Assembly (NCBI GenBank): GCA_001970855.1
Contig: LSSN01002510.1
Location: 1 to 13,244, forward strand
Length of the DNA stretch: 13,244 nt
Source of the DNA: Smittium culicis
Lineage: Eukaryota; Kickxellomycota; Harpellomycetes; Harpellales; Legeriomycetaceae
Reading direction: 5' to 3'
The notes beneath the pieces were generated by a model. It saw only the letters and a list, made by a program, of their open reading frames with translations, did no database searches and was not told the origin of the DNA. Below, piece by piece: positions 1 to 7,404 of the stretch (positions are counted from its first letter, which is position 1; every line of letters starts with the position of its first letter). The position numbers and the translations under genes are program-made.

Positions 1-1164
1 TTCAAATAAGATATTAGTCAAAAGATTTAGCAGATCTTTTACGATCGCTGCTTGAGTGATATCTTATTATTCCATTGTTTTTATTCTTATGTAATGAACT
101 TTTCTAATCGACTGTCACGATTGATATTAGTGTCTTTGGAAGCTAAAGATAATAATTTTATTGGGATAGAAGTTTGTATAAAAAGAAGGTGATAAAAATT
201 AGGCTAAACTTGTGACTTGTTGTTGAACAGAATAATCCTACGTGGTAAGGATTATGCTGTCTTTATATATGTGATGCTTAAACACCTCAAGAATGAAATG
301 ACAGTATTCATTGGCCAATGAAATATGAGTGGTGAGGAAATGGAATTAATTGCGAATCAAGTGAGAAATTTTGTATTTGGTATAATGGTTTAAGACATCA
401 ATTTTAGATTAAAAATTTTCAATTTGGAAATATTTATGGTGCTAGAGTAGCATTGGTAAATGAAAACGTGATAAGGATATCATAGTTATATACTTACTAT
501 TTATCAAATTAAAAAATTTCTTAGTTTCATAGGTTTCACCTTAATATTTTGTTGGTTAGTAATTTTCGGTTTATTACCAAAGTATAAAATGAAAAATTTT
601 ATCATGCTACAATTTTGATATATAAGATAGAATTTTTTGTTATTTGTAAGATTTTTGAAACCTAAAAATTCAGAATGCGAAATACAAAGAAAAAAGTATC
701 TTAATACCAATCAGTATCACGTCTGATTTTATAAGTATTCCAACCATTAATACTTAAAATGAATACTTGGGGGATTCTTTATGAACCAATCAATTTATAA
801 TGTAAAGTTTTAAAGTGCATAAAATCTCATATTTATTTATTATCCAAAAATAAAAAATATAGATTTATAAATATCAAATACTATTTTATTATACTTCAGA
901 TAGCAGGCACTTTTATATTACCATCTTATTGTATAAAACTAAACCGAAAATCTAAAGCCAAAAATAATAAGAAAATTAATTGAACTTTAAATTGATTTAT
1001 GGTATAGACTGTGAAGAACACGTTATTGATATTATTATCATCTTTTCTTTGCAAAGGTACTCTACCAGCATGTAAATTTTCATAAAACTTTAATAAAATA
1101 TATTTAAAAGAATTATTTTCCTTTAACTTAAAAGAAGGAGCAGAAAGCTGAAACATAAGCTACC
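1..1164. other. AT-rich non-coding stretch with small dyads
   Basis: No gene is recognisable here on either strand. The open frames are short, low in complexity and dominated by Ile, Lys, Asn, Phe and Leu. Small symmetric motifs occur: a nested palindrome at 4-68, an 8-bp hairpin arm pair at 232-239/248-255, and the perfect 12-bp palindrome CATTGGCCAATG at 309-320. The retroelement's first recognisable coding segment starts at the right edge, so part of this stretch could be its untranslated 5' region. I could not find a copy of the 3'-edge dyads here to prove that. Confidence 0.5.
4..68. repeat. nested inverted repeat at the window edge
   Basis: AATAAGATAT at 5-14 is the exact reverse complement of ATATCTTATT at 59-68. 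Inside it, AAAAGAT at 20-26 pairs with ATCTTTT at 34-40. The result is a stem with an inner hairpin and a single-stranded arm. It could be the end of a foldback element cut by the window edge, or chance in AT-rich DNA. No ribozyme core or tRNA box is visible. Confidence 0.35.
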
Positions 1165-2063
1165 ATGAACCAGTACCAATTACAAATACTGACCAACATG
1201 ATACAGAAAATCTTATGTGAAAGTGAACGTAACGAAGGAATTAAGGACCCGTAAGCGCTACAAGGATTCCAGTTACCGACCTAGCAGTTTGTCCCGAACT
1301 CGCTGAGGAACTCCCGTCGATTGAAGAAGACATCTTAAGAATTCCGCTAACCGAAGAAGAGAAGAAGGTTGCGATCCAATCTTCCCTAATACTAGTTTTA
1401 TGAACTACATTCCACAACCACTGAACAGCTCAGCATCGAGCGCGGTAAATAAAGCTGAACCTACCATGAATGGAGTCCAATTAGCCCTGGATCAAGAGAC
1501 GGGATAAATGTATTACGTTAAATGCCGTATTCTGGGAACTCAGGGAATAAATACTACTGTATAATTTGAATTTGCATTCGCAAGAATGATGAATGCTCCT
1601 TTTTCTGATATTGTAGCATTATCGACTCATGCGAGGTTGGAAATCTTGAAAAAAGGACTAGATCTCCCCGGAAAACCTACGCAGCTAGTTGAGTCCTATA
1701 CTAAGCCAAAAATACATCAAAAGGCGTTTTATTTTAAAATTTCAAAGAAAACTTCGGCGAAACGACAACACATTCAGCCCTTTCTCAGGTACTAGCAGAA
1801 TAAGATACCATAGAATACGTGTAGTAGAAACACTGCTATGACGCAGTGCACTAATTTTGCAACCCCTGCTGAAGCCAATTCTTGAATTAGGATCTCATAC
1901 CGCCAGTCAAGTTTTCACGGAAGGAGTCGCGGCCGCTGGAGGAGTTATCAATAGGAACAAGAACATCCACACAGTAGGGGGACGCCTTGCTATTTATAGA
2001 TCAAAATTATCCAGACCGACAGGCAGAAGATGGGTTCGGAAAATAGTAGAGAGGGTATTCTGA
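1165..2063 (+). pseudogene. gag-like region of the DIRS relic, broken
   Basis: An ATG at 1165 opens a short frame (MNQYQLQILTNMIQKIL and on) that stops at 1252. From 1251 another frame reads a segment containing PELAEELPSIEEDILRIPLT, then shifts near 1385 into a frame running to 1795 with in-frame TAA at 1505 and 1562. That frame holds NYIPQPLNSSASSAV and, later, LEILKKGLDLPGKPTQLVES. Around 1906-1950 a third frame reads the basic stretch HGRSRGRWRSYQ, a plausible RNA-binding RG tail. The frame at 1857-2063 then gives VGGRLAIY, which I read as the linker into the reverse transcriptase. Gag proteins of this class are poorly conserved, so the assignment rests on position and on a remembered likeness to fungal DIRS gag. 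Confidence 0.6.
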
Positions 2064-2168
2064 ATCCCCTAATAAAACCCATCACTCTTCTGATCCGTGA
2101 TAGAGGTCATCTGGTACGAAAATTTGTTCTAAGGTCGAATTTTCGCATGAGACGAAATCGATTACGGA

Positions 2169-2812
2169 GTGGCTCACGTTTCAGAAAATGCCCGAAAGGC
2201 ACCTTTCGAAATGGGTGGAGGCTTGAGCGATCTCAGGAAGCTTAAGCATCAAGCAGAGGAGAAAAATTTTAAAATTGTTACTTTGGCGCCAATCTGCCTC
2301 ACCATTCGCAAAAAGAATTATCTCAAGCCCTTGAATCTCCAATATGCGTTCATGAATATTCTAATATAAAAGAATTGCAAGAAGTATCTGCGCTTTCACT
2401 GGAACAACCGATGTTTGCAATTACGCGTCCTACCATTCGGGCTATCACTGAAACCGTTGCTATTTACCGAGATTCTGCGCCCAGTTCTGGATTGCGTCAG
2501 AACGAAAGGGCTGTGCGTCTCGTCTTACTTAAACGATCTTCTGATAATGGGGGAAACAAAAGAAGCGTGTGCATAAATCACACGCTCGAATACTCTTAGG
2601 TTTCGGAGCATGGATTCAGGAATAACGACAAGAAATCATCTACATTCCTATCCCAGTCTATCATATTTCTGGGTATAGTGACCAATATAAAGAAGATGAC
2701 TCTCAAGGTTGCGTCAAACAAGATCAGGGATCTTTGAATATATGCAAGGTAGCTACAGAACGGCGGGAAGACGAAGTTGAGATGTCTCATGAGCTTTATT
2801 GAGAAAATTTAA
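2169..2812 (+). pseudogene. reverse transcriptase domain of the DIRS relic, catalytic residues lost
   Basis: One frame runs from 2169 through a TAA at 2367 to a TAA at 2574. In order it shows GGGLSDLRKLK (fingers region, a few residues short of the usual GGLRPVxDLR), PLNLQYAF (motif A), YLRFHWNNRCLQLRVLPFGL (motif B region) and YLNDLLI (motif C). A frame change near 2576 continues with KKSSTFLSQSIIFLG, the conserved FLG region, then KMTLKVASNKIRDL and LQNGGKTKLRCLMSFI, ending in a TAA at 2810 with internal stops. The motif A aspartate reads Asn (AAT 2334-2336) and the first Asp of the YxDD box reads Asn (AAC 2532-2534), so it cannot be catalytic even if the frame were intact. Confidence 0.88.
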
Positions 2813-2916
2813 TAAATTTCAATTGCGCTGCTGCCGTATCGCCTTATACTTCTCCAACTTCCATAACTCAAGAATCAAACTCTATTGATTCTGAAATCAT
2901 GTAAATCGACAGTAAT

Positions 2917-3831
2917 TCTGATGAAACTGCGATTGAGAGCTTATTTTTCTGGAAGAATAAACTGAAATCATGAAGCCGGCTCTCATTCTTGTTAGATACG
3001 ACAGAATAGGAAGTTTTCACGGATTCTAGAAACACAGCCTGGGTAATAATGGCGGGACCCCACATGTACCCAGGGTCATGGAATATAATCGAGACGAAAA
3101 TTCAAATAAACTCCAAGGAACAACTCACAGTATTTCACGCCCTCAAAATAAAGAGTGTGGTCGGTCTATCAGTGTCGATAAATTCAAATAATACAACCAC
3201 GCTTGTTTACGTAAGGAAATTTTGAGTAACAAATTCATCATAGCTTTTCAGGATAGAAGAACAGATCTGTAAAAACTACTTGGAAACAAATACCAGACCT
3301 CAGTTCACCTATGTGCCGTTGGTGATCAACCCCAAAGATGCAACGAGCAGTCTGATTCCGCAAACCGAATGATTACTATCACAGATGGTTTTAAAAACAC
3401 TGAATTCAGATTATAGCCAAAATATTGTAGACAATTCGCATCCAGCATGCGCAAGAAGACGAAATTTTACTTCAACTGGCTTCCAGACACCAAGAAGTTA
3501 GGTCAGAATTTACTGGCGTAAAATTAGTCTAGTTTCAACAGCTCATACAGCTTCCTACCACTGAGACTGATCATTCAAGTATTTCTAAAATTCCGACGAG
3601 AAGAGTAAAAATAACTCGTGTGACACCAATGTGGAAGTATTACAACTTGCTTCCGGATCAGTTTGCCATGTCTATATCGAATTCGGTCCTTCTTTAAGCA
3701 AAAAAGATCATACCAGATCCAAAATGTGGAAAGTTGCCGCTCACGGAAAACAAGATTTGGCGCTTGATAGCTTGGATGATCAGAGGCGTTTCATCGAATC
3801 CCAAGGCCTCAGTACTTGCGCCGTAGACTGT
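2917..3831 (+). pseudogene. RNase H domain and connecting segment of the DIRS relic
   Basis: The frame from 2917 reads ESLFFWKNKLKS, a stop, then EVFTDSRNTAW with the first RNase H aspartate at 3022-3024. It continues through PHMYPGSWN and INSKEQLTVFHALK, with the catalytic Glu at 3118-3120. It then reads SINSNNTTTLVYVRKF, where the third catalytic Asp (normally S-D-N) is Asn at 3187-3189, and a TGA follows at 3223. A second frame from about 3256 gives FTYVPLVINPKDATSSLIPQ, typical of the region after RNase H in DIRS/Ty3-like polyproteins. Later frames carry FYFNWLPDTKKLGQN (about 3460-3510) and VTPMWKYYNLLPDQ (about 3618-3663), then PDPKCGKLPLTENKIWRLIA. Stops and frame changes separate these pieces. 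Confidence 0.8.
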
Positions 3832-3979
3832 ATCCTTTTTAACGAACGACATGTCAGACTTCGTTCCAGATACAGCTCTGTCCAGCAGCAATTTTTAGAC
3901 TAGCGAATCTAAAAGAAGATAACTGATGAAATTTCAGCCCCCCAAATAATAAAATATCTGGTGGAGACCTACACAGTAG

Positions 3980-4762
3980 AAAAGCTGAAAGTAGTCTCTA
4001 TAAGGCCTATAAACCTGCACTCCTGAGACTGGTAGACAACTACACGGATCTTTCAAACTGCCCAATTTTTTTACGAATTCACAAAAACATAGGAAGATAC
4101 GTCAATTAAGTTCTTTTTTAGACCGGTCATCAGATTTCATCGGTTATGGAACTGTTCAAGGAATAGGGACACATTTATCGAGCTCCCAACCAATTAAATC
4201 ACTACCAAAGTAATCTTGCTTTTACCGGTTGCAAGGTTTCTTAGTGCGAGCAATATCCATAGAATCGACGATGAACGCAGCCAAGCAAGTCTAGAGGTGC
4301 TAAATTTAGTTATAGTAGCACAAAAAGAAAAAATAAGCAGCCTCTCAATAGAAAAACTCTTCCAGATAAGCCCTCACACCAATCCTAATTTATTCGCAGT
4401 AGTAGCATACTCTGCTTATAAGTTAAAGGTAGCTACTGACCTTTGCCCAACCCCACATGCTAACAACAGCAAGTGGACTGTTAACAGGCTGCTTAGTGCA
4501 TTAATGGTAGTTCATAACCACTTTCAGTTGGCTGTATATCCAGGCACATCAAATACATTTCTGACCTGATGCACCGCGATCCGAATGCGCCCATACCGAA
4601 GGATAGGGTAATAGGTGTGACACTATCTGAAACTCAGAGGTATCACAAGATGAAATAGTATGACATGCATTTTTGACAGAATATTCAATCTTTGATACCT
4701 ATTACCGACTCACAAGAAATCCTTCGAATAACTTGACTGAGTCGATTTTAAATATGAATTAA
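3980..4762 (+). pseudogene. tyrosine recombinase of the DIRS relic, broken
   Basis: Fragments follow in the expected order: SLYKAYKPALLRLVDNYTDL (about 3992-4051); then the longest open stretch, 4216-4569, with LSASNIHRIDDE and CPTPHANNSKWTVN; then, one frame over, LMHRDPNAPIPKDRVIGVTL (from about 4567). The C-terminus reads YSIFDTYYRLTRNPSNN in another frame, with the probable nucleophilic Tyr among the TAT/TAC codons at 4700-4705, and ends in TAA at 4760. The segment LSASNI matches the place where fungal DIRS recombinases usually carry LRxSDI, so the first active-site Arg probably reads Ser here (AGT 4243-4245). That residue assignment comes from memory of the family. The 4216-4569 stretch has no ATG at its start, so it is not an intact gene. 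Confidence 0.78.
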
Positions 4763-4828
4763 CTTAATATGTCTTCACTCTGAAGTTAATATGAATTAGC
4801 CTTAGCTCTAAAGAGCTCGATTAATTCA
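4757..4828. repeat. cluster of dyads at the 3' edge of the DIRS relic
   Basis: ATTAACTT (4758-4765) pairs with AAGTTAAT (4783-4790), and CTTCA (4773-4777) with TGAAG (4781-4785). AGCTCT (4804-4809) faces AGAGCT (4812-4817) across two bases, framed by GAATTA (4793-4798) and TAATTC (4822-4827). The AATATGAATTA motif occurs directly repeated near 4751 and 4788. DIRS elements end in inverted terminal repeats and carry an internal complementary region, and this lies exactly after the recombinase stop, so it may be a terminal repeat remnant. No partner was found at the left side. Confidence 0.4.
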
Positions 4829-4878
4829 TACAAAAATAAAGTAAATAAACGAAAAATCAAAATTCCTTTTCAAATTCT

Positions 4879-5137
4879 CCAATAGAATAGAAAATTAGTA
4901 ATTATTCAGGCCAATAAAAACAAACTGCAACAAAGTACACTCTTCATTGGAATCTCTCTATTATAATAATTGGGCATGGAAGAATTATAATAATTGATTA
5001 TTGGGTATAAAAAAGCAGCAATGAAAAAATATTGGACAGGTTAAATGATTGAATTAATTAATTGGACACGTCTTCAAGATAGTTTGTAATAATTGGCCAC
5101 TAATATTTTCGGGATTGTGATATGCACTAGTTATTGG
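4879..5137. promoter_or_regulatory. CCAAT-box array upstream of eIF3d, partly at about 31-bp spacing
   Basis: CCAAT occurs on the plus strand at 4879-4883 and 4911-4915. Its complement ATTGG then occurs at 4946, 4969, 5000, 5031, 5061, 5092 and 5133. The last six all fit ATTGGNYA in the same orientation. Steps between 4969 and 5092 are 31, 31, 30 and 31 bp, about three helical turns. The DNA between the boxes is not obviously repeated. CCAAT is the binding core of the HAP2/3/5 (NF-Y) factor in fungi, so an upstream activating region for eIF3d, 290-550 bp before its ATG, is a reasonable inference. A worn tandem repeat is the alternative. Confidence 0.5.
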
Positions 5138-5427
5138 GTAAAAACTATGGTAAAAAAATTTAATTAAGTTATGAATGAAAAAGTTTTTTTTTGTATTCAT
5201 AATAGATAATAGTAAATAGTAAATAGTAAATAGAGAAAAAGGGAAAACATCACACATATTCCTCTTATACAAAATCTATATATATATTTTGCGATAAAGT
5301 TTTTTGCATAGGTAAATTATTTAAAATAACTAATAGCCGTATAGCCTCTCTTTTAGCTGAATTTAGCTATTTAATTTCATCTGCTTTTTTTATTCTGTAA
5401 ATATTTTTTAGAACATCGAAAAATAAA
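5138..5427 (+). promoter_or_regulatory. eIF3d proximal promoter and 5' leader
   Basis: This AT-rich stretch ends directly at the eIF3d ATG. It contains three tandem AGTAAAT units (5211-5231), an alternating TA run around 5275-5289 that could act as a TATA element about 140 bp before the ATG, and T-rich DNA just before the gene. The start context AAATAAAATGG has A at -3 and G at +4, a favourable eukaryotic initiation context. No transcription start can be fixed from sequence alone. Confidence 0.4.
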
Positions 5428-7158
5428 ATGGCTGAACTTCCTAGATTCGCTCTTCCAAAAATACTTGATGCTCCAACCAGTTGGGGTCCACCAGATTCCG
5501 AAAATCTCAGCGATTTTAAGGACATTCCTTATGCCCCATTCTCAAAATTCGATAAAATCGGCAAAGCTGCTGATTGGGCTGGCGAACAAGCAAAAGAAGG
5601 CAATGACCAAAGAGGAAGACAAAGAGGCCGCCAGAACAGAGATCAAACCTTCCAAACTTACGGAAGCAATTCGAGCTCTGCTTTCGCATACCAACAAGCC
5701 GAAGAAGATGCTTCTTTCTTATTGGTCGATAACCGCTCAGCCGCTGCTAAGAAAGCCAGCTTGTATAAAGCTACAGGTCAAAAACAAAAATTCACTCGTG
5801 GTGCCGATAAAGGTGGCCGTAGAGGTATGCAAAGGCTTGGAAATTCTTCTGCCCCAGCAAAAAGTGGAAATCGCTTCAATCAAAACCAAGGTGGAAACTT
5901 CCGCAAAAGATTCGGTTATAACGACTACAAAAGAATGCAAGGTACTAGATTTGCTAGTATCGAAGTTGCTAAAGATTGGGTTTTGTCCCAAGACTTGGAT
6001 TTCGTTCGCTTGAACAAGCTAAGCTTTGCTGTCCCAGAAGCTACTGACTATGGTATCTATGGTTCTCTACCCACCTTCAACCCAAGAGCCGAACGAGTTG
6101 CTTCCATCAAGAACCCATCCGTTCTAACCAAAAAAACTCAAGTCAGATATGACGTAACTGCCAGCGAAGATCCTATCCTTAACCAAATCTCTAACGAGAA
6201 TAAGGCCACTGTCTTCGTAACCGACGTAGTCCTATCTGCTCTTATGGCATCTACCCGCTCAGTCTACCCATGGGAAATCATTATCAACCGCGTTGGCGAC
6301 AAGCTTTTCTTGGACAAGAGATCAGGAGGCTCTTTAGATTTCTTCACAGTTAACGAAAATGCTGCTGAGCCACCAATGGAAAGCGCAGAAAAAGATAACA
6401 ATATTAACAGCGCCTCATTACTAGCAGTCGAAGCAGTCGATGTTAACAGCAGAATCCTATCCCAGCTTATCAACTCTGAAGATCAAATTGAAGGTGAAAA
6501 TCCAAATCCATTTAACGACAATGATAACGATGCTGAAGCTGAGGGCGTTGAAGACAATGGTTGCTACAAATACCGCCTATTCAACCTAAATGCTAAGATC
6601 CTAGATGATAACCAAGTTGTTATTGATACCAAAGATGACGAGAACTGTATTATGGCTGTTAGAACTCAACTTGATGCTGTACTAGACAAGAATATCGATA
6701 AGCCAATTATGATCAGAGCGTTGAATCAATTTGATACTAGAGCAATCGGTGCAGGAGGTGCTCTTGACTGGAACACTAAACTAGACTCACAAAGAGGTGC
6801 TGTTATTGCAACAGAATTGAAAAATAACGCAGCTAAATTGGGCAAATGGGCATTCCAAGCCACTTTGGCAGACATTAACACTCTTAAACTAGGATTTGTT
6901 ACTAGAGCTAGCGTTAAGAACTCACAAAACCACAACTTGCTCGGAGTAGCCAACTTCAAGCCAACTGAACTTATCAGACAAATGGGACTTAACATTAACA
7001 AATCATGGGGTATTGTTAAGGCTATTGTCGACTTGTGTATGAAATTGGAAGAAGGCAAGTACATCATGGCCAGAGATCCCGCTAAGCCTGTTATCAAACT
7101 CTACAGTATTCCTTCATCAACCACATTTGACGATAATGATGCTGAAGATGACGCCTAA
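5428..7158 (+). CDS. EIF3D: eukaryotic translation initiation factor 3 subunit d (eIF3d)
   Basis: A single uninterrupted 576-codon frame encodes eIF3d, the eIF3 subunit that contacts the 40S mRNA entry channel and in animals can bind the 5' cap of selected mRNAs. The N-terminus (about residues 1-40) has the usual RFxLPKI start and a WGPP motif. A basic Arg/Gly/Gln-rich segment follows (about 55-75, repeated QRGRQRGRQ) and another at 125-165, matching the family's RNA-binding N-terminal part. The conserved core shows TDVVLSALMASTRSVYPW (about 264-281), NPNPF (about 361), LDSQRGAVIATELKNN (about 452-467) and MKLEEGKYIMARDP (about 538-551). The tail is acidic (DDNDAEDDA), as in other eIF3d proteins. 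Length is close to that of animal and fission yeast homologues; budding yeast lacks this subunit. The ATG at 5428 fits the conserved N-terminus. The gene is intronless, unlike its neighbours. Confidence 0.97.
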   Translation: MAELPRFALPKILDAPTSWGPPDSENLSDFKDIPYAPFSKFDKIGKAADWAGEQAKEGNDQRGRQRGRQNRDQTFQTYGSNSSSAFAYQQAEEDASFLLVDNRSAAAKKASLYKATGQKQKFTRGADKGGRRGMQRLGNSSAPAKSGNRFNQNQGGNFRKRFGYNDYKRMQGTRFASIEVAKDWVLSQDLDFVRLNKLSFAVPEATDYGIYGSLPTFNPRAERVASIKNPSVLTKKTQVRYDVTASEDPILNQISNENKATVFVTDVVLSALMASTRSVYPWEIIINRVGDKLFLDKRSGGSLDFFTVNENAAEPPMESAEKDNNINSASLLAVEAVDVNSRILSQLINSEDQIEGENPNPFNDNDNDAEAEGVEDNGCYKYRLFNLNAKILDDNQVVIDTKDDENCIMAVRTQLDAVLDKNIDKPIMIRALNQFDTRAIGAGGALDWNTKLDSQRGAVIATELKNNAAKLGKWAFQATLADINTLKLGFVTRASVKNSQNHNLLGVANFKPTELIRQMGLNINKSWGIVKAIVDLCMKLEEGKYIMARDPAKPVIKLYSIPSSTTFDDNDAEDDA

Positions 7159-7404
7159 TATATTTTTATTTCCTCGACTTGAACTTTTATTTTTATTTTT
7201 ATTTTTGGCTAATATTAAATAAGTATTTAGTCTTGAATTTACCATTTTATGTTTGAATTGTCTACATGTATTTATTTATTATTAAAGATGTAAAAAAAAA
7301 AAAGGAAATTTAACTGAATAATTCAAGTTAGTGGGAAGAAGTGAGGTGGTATATCTAAATTTGATCGTCTAATATCTTTTATAGATGATGTAGAGAGTGA
7401 AAGG
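7159..7404. terminator. shared convergent 3' region of eIF3d and UTP23
   Basis: This 246-bp gap holds both 3' untranslated regions. A T-rich run with three ATTTTT units lies at 7189-7206. For the plus strand, ATTAAA at 7281-7286 is a plausible poly(A) signal about 123 nt after the eIF3d stop, followed by an A12 run. For the minus strand, TTTATTTATT at 7271-7280 reads as overlapping AATAAA signals about 125-130 nt after the UTP23 stop. The two signals abut, so the convergent transcripts would overlap by a few tens of bases. Confidence 0.5.

Larger units (their letters stand above)
1165..4762 (+). mobile_element. degenerate DIRS-type (tyrosine recombinase) retrotransposon relic
   Basis: Joining reading frames by eye gives one colinear series of retroelement peptides on the plus strand: a gag-like part (1165-2063), reverse transcriptase (2169-2812), RNase H (2917-3243) with a connecting tail (to about 3831), and a tyrosine recombinase (about 3980-4762). 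Having a tyrosine recombinase after RT-RNase H instead of a DDE integrase is the hallmark of the DIRS order. No long terminal repeats or aspartic protease are seen, as expected for DIRS. More than a dozen stops and several frame changes interrupt the coding parts, and catalytic Asp codons in RT and RNase H are altered, so the copy is dead. The final TAA at 4760-4762 looks like the original recombinase stop. The family call comes from recognised motifs; the Harpellales resemblance is from memory. Confidence 0.86.

Noticed and set aside
208..380. Plus-strand frame fragments reading like a possible decayed protein (YAVFIYVMLKHLKNEM)
   Set aside because: It is open for only about 30 codons on either side of a stop, and I cannot tie it to a family.
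504..1156. Minus-strand frames of 68 and 76 codons
   Set aside because: They are low-complexity, with no recognisable family, no splice continuation and no promoter context. They are expected by chance in AT-rich DNA.
3631..3903. 90-codon open frame with balanced composition
   Set aside because: The frame two bases over reads the real relic (VTPMWKYYNLLPDQ, PDPKCGKLPLTENKIW), which matches the DIRS connecting region. This frame is its shadow.
4969..5137. CRISPR-like regular spacing
   Set aside because: Only about 8 bp are conserved per unit, with no spacer/repeat structure and no cas genes, and the surrounding genes are eukaryotic.
5465..6013. 182-codon plus-strand frame and several minus-strand frames across eIF3d
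   Set aside because: They overlap a fully conserved eIF3d frame and show no motif of their own.
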